This document shows, in pieces, positions 1 through 10,100 of a stretch of DNA of 64,000 nucleotides (positions are counted from its first letter, which is position 1; each line of letters opens with the position of its first letter). The stretch is from Ectothiorhodospiraceae bacterium. GTDB taxonomy: Bacteria > Pseudomonadota > Gammaproteobacteria > Nitrococcales > Aquisalimonadaceae. The stretch lies in assembly GCA_020831885.1 (NCBI GenBank), contig JAFIFU010000008.1:1-64000 (forward strand), read 5' to 3'. A program made the position numbers and the translations under genes. The notes beneath the pieces were generated by a model that had not been told where the DNA came from, searched no databases, and was given only the letters and a program-made list of their open reading frames with translations.

Positions 1-55
1 CCCCGGACACGCTGCAAAGCCAGAGCGCCATGGGAATAGATCAGCGCTTCCTTAA
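1..55. repeat. End of a second copy of the inverted-repeat element seen at 951-1221
   Basis: These bases match the right end of the 951-1221 element (its positions 1172-1221) with only a few substitutions, including the terminal GATCAGCGCTTCCTTAA. The rest of this copy lies outside the window. Two copies within 1.2 kb, flanking the small genes at 214-829, suggest a dispersed chromosomal repeat family rather than a one-off hairpin. Confidence 0.75.
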
Positions 56-213
56 CGGGTGTTTTTTGCCTGAGAGAAATGACTCCGCGCAAATTAGATG
101 CCGTACCCACTAGGCCTTGAGCTTCAACTATGTTGAAAGCTTCAATCATCCATTTGCATGCTTTCGTCGTGAGAGGAAGAACCCAAACGGAACAATCATC
201 TGGAGTTTATGTC

Positions 214-375
214 ATGGAGGAACATCAGGACGAAAAAAACCTGAACAAGGGGAAGGTAGAAGAGGCTTCCAGCAAGGTAAAAGGTGATAATTGTCTCGGT
301 AGTCGAAACGGACTGCCTGCAATGCTGTGCTGCAGCCAGTCCGCGCATGAACTTGCGATCAAACCCTCCCCGTGA
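214..375 (+). pseudogene. Possible degraded CsbD-like stress protein
   Basis: A short ORF (53 codons) with a good ribosome site (GGAG, 8 nt upstream of the ATG at 214). The segment NKGKVEEASSKVKGD resembles the repeat unit of short CsbD proteins, which are hydrophilic general-stress proteins. After that unit the reading frame turns Cys-rich and no longer looks like CsbD; the +1 frame carries a weakly CsbD-like run (KRTACNAV) before a stop. I infer a frameshifted or decayed gene. It sits beside DUF3309 and DUF3185 genes, which are often found with CsbD genes. It could also be a chance ORF. Confidence 0.35.
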
Positions 376-517
376 GAAGCAAGACCAGCAGCACCAGTAC
401 AATAACGCCTACGATCCCGCCGGGAATATAGCCCCAATCGCGGCTGTGTGGCCAGGTGGGAATGACTCCAACCAAGACAAGAATCAGAATAATCAAAAGA
501 ATCGTTATAAGGTTCAT
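359..517 (-). CDS. DUF3309 family small membrane protein
   Basis: A 52-residue protein: hydrophobic N-terminal helix, a central PTWPHSRDWGYIPGG segment, and a second hydrophobic run ending LLLLTG-type (…LLVLLLTGRV). The PTWP-H/Y-SR-x-WGY-x-P-x-GG core is the hallmark of DUF3309. The ATG at 517 is preceded by AGGA about 9 nt upstream. Function is unknown; the family is a small inner-membrane protein common in proteobacteria, often near other stress-type small proteins as here (DUF3185 at 620-829). The length is normal for the family. Confidence 0.85.
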   Translation of the reverse strand: MNLITILLIILILVLVGVIPTWPHSRDWGYIPGGIVGVIVLVLLVLLLTGRV

Positions 518-619
518 GTCAGGCATTCCTTATCGTTTTTGATAGGCTGAAACAAGTCGTAAAATATTCTGCCAGTGGGCCAGAATATAGGTTACGGCAG
601 GTTGTGCGGCCTTCGTGGA

Positions 620-829
620 TCAGCTTCTTGTTCCAAAGATCAGCAATATCACCCCGCCTACGGCTGCGCCGATGCCGAACACGAAGTACCAGGTTGTCGA
701 GTCGGTGAATCGGCCCGTGAATGTTTCATGAATCTGTTCGCCGATACTCTGCGATGCGGCGTAGCCGAAATACAGGAGCGCTGCGGCTACAACGAGAAGG
801 ATGATTCCCAAAATCTGATTGATGTGCAT
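620..829 (-). CDS. DUF3185 family membrane protein
   Basis: A 69-residue protein with two transmembrane helices (about residues 5-23 and 47-66) separated by a polar loop containing SQSIGEQIHETFTGRFTDST, the characteristic FTG-x-x-TD-x-x-W region of DUF3185. The reading frame stays open upstream to 1282, but that extension runs through the repeat element at 951-1221 and is low in plausibility. The ATG at 829 has a GGAG site 8 nt upstream and gives the normal family length. Function unknown; predicted inner membrane. Confidence 0.85.
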   Translation of the reverse strand: MHINQILGIILLVVAAALLYFGYAASQSIGEQIHETFTGRFTDSTTWYFVFGIGAAVGGVILLIFGTRS

Positions 830-950
830 GGTGGGTACTCCGGTGGCCAATAATCCCTCCATATCATGGCAATACTTATTGCCGGGTTCGTCTGTACGGT
901 GGCGCACCTTACTTTTCAAGAGCAGCAGAAGCCTGCCGACGGGATTGGAC

Positions 951-1221
951 TTAAGGAAGCGCTGATCGATTCCCACGGTGCTCTGCGGAGCCCTTCGAGC
1001 GGGCTGACAAGGCGGCGTTTGCAGGCAATGGCGGTGATCCTTGTCAAGAACGCCAACGCCGCTCAGCGTGCGCGAAGGGCCCGCCCTGCGGGGCTTTGCA
1101 GCGGGCCCAGGGGCCGTGTTGCGGCTCTTGCCAAGGGCTCGCCATTGCCTGCGAGCCGTGCCTTGCCCCCCAACACGCTGCAAAACCAGAGCGCCATGGG
1201 AATCGATCAGCGCTTCCTTAA
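951..1221. repeat. 271-bp MITE/REP-like element with 35-bp terminal inverted repeats
   Basis: The left end (951-985, starting TTAAGGAAGCGCTGATCGAT) and the reverse complement of the right end (1187-1221) agree at about 33 of 35 positions. The ends carry the palindromic tetranucleotide TTAA. Inside, a second imperfect inverted repeat continues (around 1010-1035 against 1140-1165, sharing GCAGGCAATGGCG), so most of the element could fold into one long hairpin. No coding sequence is evident. A partial copy is at 1-55, and a collapsed version with the same outer ends is at 32687-32723. The structure fits a non-autonomous MITE or a compound REP unit. Confidence 0.75.
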
Positions 1222-1628
1222 TGCTGCTTCGCCACCCCAAGGGAGGGAAGGCGTTTGCTGGCGAGACGGAAAGTGTTTGCATGGCTGCGCGGTTCCCTAT
1301 GTGGTCTTTGCCGCATCCACGGCGCTGGACGCCGTGGCCAGCCTTTCACGCCCACTGTACCGGTGTTGCGGCCGGGGTGAACGACGGCAACCATGGGGAA
1401 GCGGCCTGTGAAACCGTCCGCCGGCCCAACATGCGGTCGCAACCATCGAGAACCTCAAACTGGAATCTGTGTTTAGTCTCCATCGGGCGCGCCAAATCCA
1501 AATAGAGGGCTTGAGTCTTGTGCTCACGCTTTTTCTGCGCCTGGAATCCGATTTGCGGGTACGGTGTCGTCACCAAACCATCCCCGTTTTCGGGGTAGAA
1601 TCGTTGCATTGACCAGGAGGATCCGGCC
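1222..1628. other. Non-coding gap upstream of ilvD
   Basis: No convincing gene. It holds a perfect 8-bp hairpin (1317-1324 pairing with 1330-1337, 5-nt loop), a CCCCG-tttt-CGGGG hairpin at 1582-1595, and a TAGAAT hexamer at 1596-1601 that could be the -10 of ilvD, although no good -35 is seen. The minus strand stays open through here, but this is mostly the antisense of ilvD continuing and matches no family I know. It may hold decayed repeat DNA. Confidence 0.4.
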
Positions 1629-3317
1629 ATGAGCGATACGCCCAGAGACCCCCGCCGCCGCCACTCCGCTCGGGTGGTGGATGGTCCCGGCAAAGCGGCC
1701 AGTCGGGCCATGCTGCGTGCAGTGGGCTTCACCGACGAGGATTTCCGCAAGCCCCAGGTGGGTATCGCCTCCACCTGGAGTATGGTCACCCCCTGCAACA
1801 GCCATATCGGCGAGTTGGCGGAACATGCGCGTGCCGGCGCGGATGCAGCGGGTGGCAAGGGGGTGGTCTTCAATACCATCACCATCTCCGATGGCATCGC
1901 CAATGGCACTGAGGGCATGAAGTATTCGCTGGTGTCCCGGGAGGTGATCGCGGATTCCATTGAAACCGTTGCCGGCTGCGAGGGCTTCGATGGGCTGGTG
2001 GCCATCGGCGGCTGCGACAAGAACATGCCCGGCTGTCTGATGGGCATGGCGCGGCTGGATCGGCCAAGCGTGTTCGTCTACGGCGGCACCATCATGCCCG
2101 GCGAGGGGCGGACCGACATCATCTCCGTCTTTGAGGCCATGGGCGCGCATTCCAGCGGGGCGCTTGATGGCATTGAACTCAAGAGGATCGAGGAAACCGC
2201 GATTCCCGGTCCCGGCTCCTGTGGCGGTATGTACACCGCCAACACCATGGCGTCGGCCATCGAGGCCCTGGGCATGAGCCTTCCCGGCAGTTCGGCGCAG
2301 AATGCGGTCTCCGGTGAAAAGCGTGACGACTGCCGTGCGGCGGGGGAAGCCGTACTCAAGCTGCTTGAGCAGGATATCCGGCCGTCACGGATCATGACCC
2401 GCGAGGCCTTCGAGAATGCCATCACGGTCGTGATCGCGCTGGGGGGGTCCACCAACGCGGTGCTGCACCTGATTGCCATGGCGCGTACTGTCGGTGTCGG
2501 GCTCGGCCTGGACGATTTCACCCGCATCGGCCGCCGGGTGCCCGTGCTGGCGGATCTGCGCCCCAGCGGCCACTACATGATGAGCGAACTGGTGGCCATC
2601 GGCGGCATCCAGCCGCTGATGAAAATGCTGCTTGATGCCGGCTTGCTTCACGGCGATTGCCTGACGGTGACCGGCCGCACGCTTGGGGAGAACCTGGCGC
2701 AGGTCGCCCCCTATCCCGATGGCCAACAGATCGTTGCGCCACTGGATCAGCCGATCAAGAAAGAGAGTCATCTGCGTGTGCTCTACGGCAACCTGGCGCC
2801 GGAAGGTGCGGTCGCCAAGATCACAGGCAAGGAGGGAACCCGGTTCAGCGGTCCTGCCAGAGTGTTTGCCTCAGAAGAGGATGCGCAGGCCGGCATCAAC
2901 GCGGGTGCGGTGGTTTCCGGCGATGTCGTCGTGATCCGCTATGAGGGCCCCCGGGGAGGCCCTGGCATGCGCGAGATGCTCACACCCACGTCGGCCATCA
3001 TGGGTCGCGGGCTGGGCAGCGAGGTTGCGTTGATCACGGATGGGCGCTTCTCCGGCGGCAGCCATGGTTTCGTCGTCGGGCACGTGACCCCTGAAGCCTT
3101 CGACGGCGGACCGCTGGCCCTTGTGGAGGATGGCGACACAATCACGATTGACGCCGAAGCCGATACCATCAGTGTGGATCTTTCCGAAGAGGAGCTGACG
3201 CACCGTCGCGCTGCCTGGCAGCCGCCCGCCCCACGTTACACCCAGGGTGTTCTGGCGAAGTATGCGCGGCAGGTCAGTTCAGCCAGCACCGGGGCGCTGA
3301 CCGATCAGTTCGAATAG
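1629..3317 (+). CDS. ilvD: Dihydroxy-acid dehydratase
   Basis: A 562-residue IlvD/Edd family enzyme that dehydrates 2,3-dihydroxy-isovalerate and 2,3-dihydroxy-3-methylvalerate in the cytosol, the third shared step of valine, leucine and isoleucine synthesis. Iron-sulfur ligands are visible: C56 in [13 protein letters not shown]129 in [10 protein letters not shown] and C198 in [14 protein letters not shown]. The C-terminal half has the [14 protein letters not shown] motif. The spacing of three cysteines fits the short, [2Fe-2S] bacterial type. The start has an AGGAGG site. It stands alone, with the PKS locus convergent on its 3' side. The sugar-acid dehydratases of the same superfamily are the main alternative, but the length and motifs favour IlvD. 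Confidence 0.95.
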   Translation: MSDTPRDPRRRHSARVVDGPGKAASRAMLRAVGFTDEDFRKPQVGIASTWSMVTPCNSHIGELAEHARAGADAAGGKGVVFNTITISDGIANGTEGMKYSLVSREVIADSIETVAGCEGFDGLVAIGGCDKNMPGCLMGMARLDRPSVFVYGGTIMPGEGRTDIISVFEAMGAHSSGALDGIELKRIEETAIPGPGSCGGMYTANTMASAIEALGMSLPGSSAQNAVSGEKRDDCRAAGEAVLKLLEQDIRPSRIMTREAFENAITVVIALGGSTNAVLHLIAMARTVGVGLGLDDFTRIGRRVPVLADLRPSGHYMMSELVAIGGIQPLMKMLLDAGLLHGDCLTVTGRTLGENLAQVAPYPDGQQIVAPLDQPIKKESHLRVLYGNLAPEGAVAKITGKEGTRFSGPARVFASEEDAQAGINAGAVVSGDVVVIRYEGPRGGPGMREMLTPTSAIMGRGLGSEVALITDGRFSGGSHGFVVGHVTPEAFDGGPLALVEDGDTITIDAEADTISVDLSEEELTHRRAAWQPPAPRYTQGVLAKYARQVSSASTGALTDQFE

Positions 3318-3399
3318 CGAAGCTCCGGGGGCGCGGGTAGAACGTTTCACCGGTTTCATCCTCAATGCGTGCTGCGACCAGCCTGCGGTGCTGGACACC

Positions 3400-4197
3400 C
3401 TATACGGTGGCTGTCACCAGCGGGGTTGGTGTGATAAGGCCGGATGACAGGCGGCAGTGACCACCCTCCACAGCCAAGACCCCGACACAATCCTTGGTGG
3501 GTTGCAGCTCTCGAAGGGACCAGCCGGCGGCGGCTGCGGCCTCCGGGTTCTCCATGTGCTGGTGTGCCTCATGGGTTGCAAGCGGTGTCTCGACGCCTTT
3601 CAACTCATCGCGCAAACCGTGTCCCATGGCCTTCGCGTACGCTTCCTTCCCGGTCCAGTATCGCAGGAACAGTGTCGTATAGTGGTGTGGATCGATTGCA
3701 AGCAACACCGACTGCTGGTGGGGTGAAAACCATTCGCTGGCAATGGATTCCGCCTCGGGTACCGGGCGCAGCATTTCCAGGTCCACACCGATTCGGCGTC
3801 CTCGCGCCAGTGCGTACAAGGCGAGACCGCGGGAGTAAGAGCTGTTGAATCGCAGCGGCGGGTTGCCCGAAGGCGTCGCCAGCTCCGGCTTGCCCGAGTC
3901 CCCGTAACGTAGGCGGATCGAACCGGGTTCGACGCTCAGATAGCCCGCAAGCAGCCGTCGCAGAAGGCCTCTGGCGATGATGAACCGTCGCTGGCGCTGT
4001 TCGAGGACATAGGTTCCTGCACGCCGGACCTCGTCGGGTGACAGGCTGGCGGAAAGCGCTGCCACCGGCCAGGACGGATGGTCCAACTCCGCGAGCCAGA
4101 TGTGCACTTGGTCGGCGCCCAGCTTCCAGGTCGGAGCCGGGCATTGCGTTGTGCCTCCATGGTAGGCGATGTCGAGACTGGATGAGCCCACGTTCAC
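3400..4197 (-). CDS. Sfp-type 4'-phosphopantetheinyl transferase
   Basis: A protein of about 265 residues that should convert apo-ACP and apo-PCP domains to holo form by adding the CoA phosphopantetheine arm. The two family motifs are present: RRIGVDLEMLRP (about 136-147, Mg/CoA-binding Asp and Glu) and WTGKEAYAKAMGHGL (about 180). The upstream motif usually FNLSHS reads FNSSYS here, so the usual His is Tyr. Start: GTG at 4197 overlaps the TGA of the PKS-NRPS as GTGA, which fits translational coupling; a TTG at 4227 is an alternative. The direct coupling implies a dedicated partner for the ACP and PCP of the upstream megasynthase. Confidence 0.92.
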   Translation of the reverse strand: MNVGSSSLDIAYHGGTTQCPAPTWKLGADQVHIWLAELDHPSWPVAALSASLSPDEVRRAGTYVLEQRQRRFIIARGLLRRLLAGYLSVEPGSIRLRYGDSGKPELATPSGNPPLRFNSSYSRGLALYALARGRRIGVDLEMLRPVPEAESIASEWFSPHQQSVLLAIDPHHYTTLFLRYWTGKEAYAKAMGHGLRDELKGVETPLATHEAHQHMENPEAAAAAGWSLRELQPTKDCVGVLAVEGGHCRLSSGLITPTPLVTATV

Positions 4198-7100
4198 GTT
4201 GTCACCAGGTTGAGCCTCTCGAGGCAAGCGGCAAGCTGCCGGGCCACCGCCGCCACGTTCGGTGGGTGCAGCATGGTGTGGTGATTCCCCGGAATGATGT
4301 GGCGGCTAACACCTCCCCGGGCCAGTGCTTCCCAGCCCGGCCCGTTTCCGATAGCGCTTGCGCGGGACTGCTCCGCGGTCAGCAAGGTGATTGCTCCGCC
4401 GTAGGGCCGCGGTGTGTACCCATGCATCGCCCGGAGGTTGTTGATGAAAACGTCCAGTTGGCGCTGTAGGTCCGCGAGGCCCAGATCAGGCGGCACCAGG
4501 CCAGACCCTCGCACCAGATCCAGGACGGTGCGGAGCTGAGCGTTCAGATCAAGTTGTCGGAATGCCTCCGGGGAGACGCTCAGATCGTCTGGGGACAATC
4601 CCAGGTGTTGGATGAAACTGATCAGCACGTCGGGCCGGCCGTCCCCTTTGTCGCTTTCCCGAGAGATGGATGCGGGGGCGTCCAGCAGGGCCAGGAGCGA
4701 CACCTCGGCGCCCCGTTTTTCCAGCTGACGGGCCATTTCGAAAGCGATCACCCCGCCCATGGACCAGCCCCCCAGCAGATAGGGCCCCTCCGGCTGGATG
4801 CGCCGTAGCGCTTCGATGTAGCGATCGGCCATGGCTTCAATCCGCTGATCCGGGGTATCGCCGATCAGGCCGGCCGCCTGCAAGGCGTAAACGGGATGAT
4901 GCTCGCCCAGGGCCCGCGCGAGTTCCACGTAGCAGTACACGGTGCCGGTAACCGGGTGCATCCAGAAAAATGGTTGTCCGCTGCCGCGGGACTGGATCGT
5001 GACCACGGGCGTTGGCGTGGCATTCCCGGGTGCCCGCAGCAGACAGGCGAGCCGTTCGATGGTGCGGCCCTCGATCAGGGTGGAGACCGGAATATCCCGC
5101 GCGAAGCTCTGCTGCATTCGGGCGATCACCCGCATGGCCATCAGGGAATGGCCGCCAAGGGCGAAAAAGTCATCCGTGACCCCGATGCCGCGTCCGGGAA
5201 AGAATGCTTCCCAGATGCGCTGCAGCTCCAGTTCCACGGCATCACGGGGGGCGACCTGAGGCTTCGTCCGTGCGGGTGGCGTATGCCCTGTCAGCCGGGC
5301 CCGATCCAGTTTCCCTCGCTCCGTGCGCGGCAGGGCGTCCAGCACCGTCACGTGGGTGGGGGTCATGTAAGGGGGAAGGCGGTCGGCGGTATACTGTTGC
5401 AGTTCCTCCGCAGTGACGGAGCCGGGTGCGGCAACGAATGCCTCCAGCCGAAGATCACCGCATGCCGCTGACCGGGGTATCACAACCGCTTCCCTGACAA
5501 CGGGAAACCCCATCAGCACCCCTTCGATCTCCTCGGGTTCAACGCGTTGCCCCCGGATTTTCAACTGTCGGTCGGTGCGACCGATGAACACCAGCGTCCC
5601 GTCCGGCCGCCAGTACACCCGATCCCCGGTTCGGTAGATCCGCTGTCCGGGGAGAAACGGGTTCGGGATGAACCGTTCCGCCGTCAGATCCGGCTGGTTG
5701 AGATACCCATGGGCCAGACCGGTTCCCCCGATATACAGTTCGCCGGGGGCGCCCACGGGTACGGGCTGGAGTCGGGCATCAAGGACGTAGACGCGGCTGT
5801 TGGCGATGGGCCGCCCGATGGGTACGGGGGTCGTCGAATCATCCCTCCGGCATGTCCAGTAAGTGGCGTCAATCGTCGTTTCCGTAGGCCCGTACAGTTG
5901 ATGCAGGGCTGCCGGCAGTTTCGACAGGCATCGGTTCTGCAACGCGGTCGACAGCGGTTCCCCGCCGCAGAACACGTGTTGCAGGTGTCCGCAGTGCGCG
6001 ATATCGGGTAATTCGAGCAGCGTGTCCAGCACCGCAGGCACCACCTGCAGCACGGTCACCCGGTGCTCCCGGATCAGCCGCAGCAGCAGCGTGCCCTCGC
6101 GTTCGGCCTCCGGTGGGGGCACCACCAGCCGTGCCCCCGCCGAGAGGGGACCGAACAGCTCCCAGACCGAGGGGTCGAAACCCGGAGGCGTCCGCAGCAG
6201 CACGGCATCCGTCCCGTTCAGCGGGAAAGCATGCTGCCGCCAGCGCACCTGGTTGCAGATTGCGCGGTGGGGGACCATCACACCCTTGGGCGCTCCGGTG
6301 GAGCCCGAGGTGAAGATCATATAGGCCGGGTCGTCGGCACCGGATTCACCGGCAGGTCTTTCCGCCGACTGATTGGCAATCAGCGCCTGGTCGCCCAGGT
6401 CCACGACAGTGGCATTGCCCGCCGCCAGTCCCTGGGGCAACGGCCCTCGGGTGATGAGTGCTGGCGGTCCCGCATCGGCGAGCATCGCCGTCAGGCGCGT
6501 TGCCGGGTGGGATGGATCCAGGGGCAGGTATACGCCCCGGGCCTTGAGCACGGCAAGGGCAGCGATGACCGTCTCCGGCGAATGGTGCAGACACACGGCG
6601 ACGGGGCGATGCTGCCCCACGCCGAGATTGACGAGATGATGGGCGAGCTGGTTCGCACGGTGGTCCAGCTCACGGTAGCTGAGTTCGTGCGTGCCACAGA
6701 CCACAGCCGGGGCGTTCGGGCTGCGATCCACCTGGGCCTCGATCAGCCGTTGCAGGCAGGTTTCACCGCCGAATTCGATGTCCGTGACGTTCCACCGCAC
6801 GATGACCTGGTCCCGCTGATCACCGGTGTAGAGCGGCAAGGCGGAGATCGCCTGATCCGGGTCCGACAGCGCGGCCTGAAGCAGGTTGCGCAGGTGCTCA
6901 ATCATCCATTCCATTGTGGCGCCGTCGAAGCGCTCGGCGTTGTACTCCAGCGTCCCGCTGATCTGCTCTCCATCGTCCAGCAGCAACATGAGGTCCGTCG
7001 CCGCGGTTCCGCTTTCCACGTCCACCGGACGCAGATCAAGCCCGGCCACCCGCAGTTCGGGAACCCGTGCGTTATGCAGCACCAGCATTGCCTGGAACAG

Positions 7101-10100
7101 CGGGTTCCGGCCGCCGTCCCGCTGCGGCTTCAGCGCCTCCACGACGCGGTCGAAGGGAACGTCCTGGTGTGTGAAGGCTTCAAGCGCGGTCTGTTTCACC
7201 TGTTGCAGCAAGGTACGGAAGCTTGGCCCACCGGACAGATCGCAACGCAGAACCAGCGTGTTCATGAAGCAGCCCACCACTGCTTCGTTACCGGGCTGTG
7301 AGCGGGAGGATGCCGCCGTGGCCACGCAAATATCCTCGTCCCCTGAATAGCGGTGCAGCAGTGTCTGGAACGCCGCCATCAGGGTCATGAACAGCGTCAC
7401 GCCCTCGCCCTGACTGAAGGTCCGCAGCGCTGCGGAGAGGTCGCGGGAGAGGGTGAACCGGCGATGGCCGCCGAGCACAGCGCCCCGTCCGGTGGAGGAT
7501 GCCGCCGAGGGGATCCCCAGGCCGGGCGGCGCATCCGCCAGTTGCCGCTTCCAGTATGCGAGTTGGGCATCGGCCACCCCCTGGTCCGACTGCGACTGCT
7601 GCTGAATGTGGTCCAGATAGCTTGTAGGCGGCGGCGAGAGCGGCGAAGGCAGGTCACGGGAGAACGCCTCGTACAGTACCGCCATCTCACGTACCAGCAG
7701 GTTCATCGCCCAGGCGTCTGCGGCGATGTGATGCACGATCAGAAGAATGACGTGTTCCTGCTCGTCCAGCCGGAACAGGGTCACGCGCATCATGGGCCCC
7801 TGACCCAGATCGAACGGGCGCTGAATCTCCTCGGTGAGCAGCTGGTTCAAGGCCGTCTCGCGTTCTGCGGCCGGTTGCATAGCTAGATCCACCACGGGCA
7901 GCGTGGCCGGTTGAGGGGGGGCGAAGCACTGCATCGGCGTGCCATCGACTTCATGGATTTCCGCGCGCAGGAGCGCGTGGCGATGCAGCAGCTCGGTCAG
8001 GCTGCGCTCGAGGGCGGACACGTCGAGCCCGCCGGACAGGCGTGTTGCCACCGCAATGTTGTACGCGGCGTTCCCCGGGTGCAGGCGGTCGAGATACCAG
8101 AAGCGTTGTTGCTCGAAGGACAGGGGATGATCCACGGTCGGCTCCGCCGCCACCGTGGGTTCCGTCGGTGCCCCGGCATCCCCGGATGTGTCCAGTGCCA
8201 GTTGCTCCAGCAATTTTTCCGCCAGTTCCGCGCTGCTGCTTCCCTGAAGAATGGCCACCACCGGCACCTTGATGCCCAGGTCCACCTTTACCGCGGCGCC
8301 CAGCTCCACGGCCATCAGGGAGTCGAAACCCAACTCCGTGAACGGGCGCGCCGGATCAACTTTCTGCGGGGTGGTACCCAGCACGCGCGCGACCTTGTGG
8401 ACCAGGTAGTCCGTCAGAATGCCACTGCGCTCTGAGGGTGCCGCATGACGTAGCGAGCCTAGCGGTGAATCGGGGTTCTCGCCGGCTTCGCCCGGGCTCT
8501 CGGTGCCGGCTGTTCCCGCCATGGCCTCGAATCGCCGGGAACCCGCTGCCAACGGGTTGAACGCAGTCCATGCGGTCCAGTCCATCCCCGCGGCAATCAC
8601 GTGGTCGAAGTCGTGATGCAGCAGCTGATTCAGCGTGTCCAGCGCCTGCTCCGCGAGAAACGGCCGGAATCCGGCGCGGGCCAGGTACTGCGCGAGCTCG
8701 TCATGGCGGGAGACATAGCCCACATCCGCCAGCGCCCCCCAGGCGATGGTCAGCGCCGGAAGCCCCCGGGCTCGGCGATGGGCAGCCAGGGCATCCAGAA
8801 ACGCATTGGCCGCCGCGTAATTGCCTTGCATCGGATGGCCCAGTACGGCGGCGATGGAGGAGAACAGGACAAAGAAGTCCAGATCCTCGGCGGAGGTCAG
8901 CTGGTGGAGGTTCCACGCGCCGGCCACCTTGGGGGCAAGCACACGGTGGAATCGCTCCTGGTCCAGGCGTACCAGCACGTCGTCGTCCAGGACCATGGCC
9001 GCATGAATGACCCCCCTGAGCGGCGGCAGCTTGTTGCGAATCAGTTCGACCACACGCTGAATATCGGCCGCGTCGGAGACGTCCCCCTGCACCAGTGTCA
9101 CCTGGCAGGACGACGCCCGCAGCGCCTCGAGCGCCGCTTCGTTGTCCTGCGGTATGCCCGAACGGCTCATGAGCACGATGTTTCCGGCGCCCTGGCGCCC
9201 CAGCCACGCTGCAACGGTCAGTCCGAATCCGCCAAGTCCTCCGGTGATCAGGTAGGTGCCGTCCTGCCGGACCGGGGATGCGTCCGGGCGCGCGTGGACG
9301 GGGTACGCCTGTTCCTTGACGGTCAGCACCACCTTGCCGATATGCCTGGCCTGGGCCATGAGTCGAAAACCCTGTTCCGCCTCGGCCAGATCGAAAGCCG
9401 TCACGGGCACCGGTTGCAGCGAGCCCTCCGCGATCCGGGAAACCACGTGCTCCAGCAGTTGGGTTGCCAGCGCCGGTCGATCCAGCGCCAAGGGGATCAG
9501 GTCAACGGCGTGGAATGAGAGGTTGCGCTGGAACGGCAGCAGTCCCAACTGGGCATTCCCGAAGATGTCGCGTTTGCCGAGTTCGATGAACCGCCCGTAG
9601 GGGCGCAGAACGTCCAGGCCCTTGAGCATGGCCTCCCCGGACAGGGCGTTAAGGACCACATCCACGCCCTCACCGTCGGTATCGCGCAATATCTCCTCGG
9701 CGAACGCGAGTGAGCGCGAATCCATGACATGCTCCACGCCCAGCTCCCGAAGATGGGCACGCTTCTCCGGTGTGCCGGCCGTGGCGAAGACCTGGGCGCC
9801 GACACGCTGGCAGAGCTGAATGGCGGCGAGCCCCACCGCGCCAGTGGCTGACTGGATCAACACGCGTTCGCCTGCGGTGATCCGGGCCACGTGATTGAGG
9901 GCATACTCCGCCGTGACGAACCCGTTCAGCACCGAGGCCGCTTCGGCGAACGACAGGCATCCGGGTTTGGCGACAGTGAGATGCTCCCGGGCGATGACGC
10001 TCGCGCCGTGGGCGGCTGCGGCAAGCGTGATGACTTCGTCTCCTGCCTGAAACCGCTGGATACCCTCGCCGCAGGCCAGCACCACGCCTGCGCATTCGAT

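Noticed and set aside
620-1282. 220-residue version of the DUF3185 protein
   Set aside because: The extra N-terminal 151 residues are read through the inverted-repeat element; the ATG at 829 gives the family length and has a ribosome site.
1346-1560. Minus-strand protein-like stretch (…KTQALYLDLARPMETKHRF…)
   Set aside because: Continuous with the antisense of ilvD, no start or ribosome site and no family recognised; kept only as an unexplained gap.
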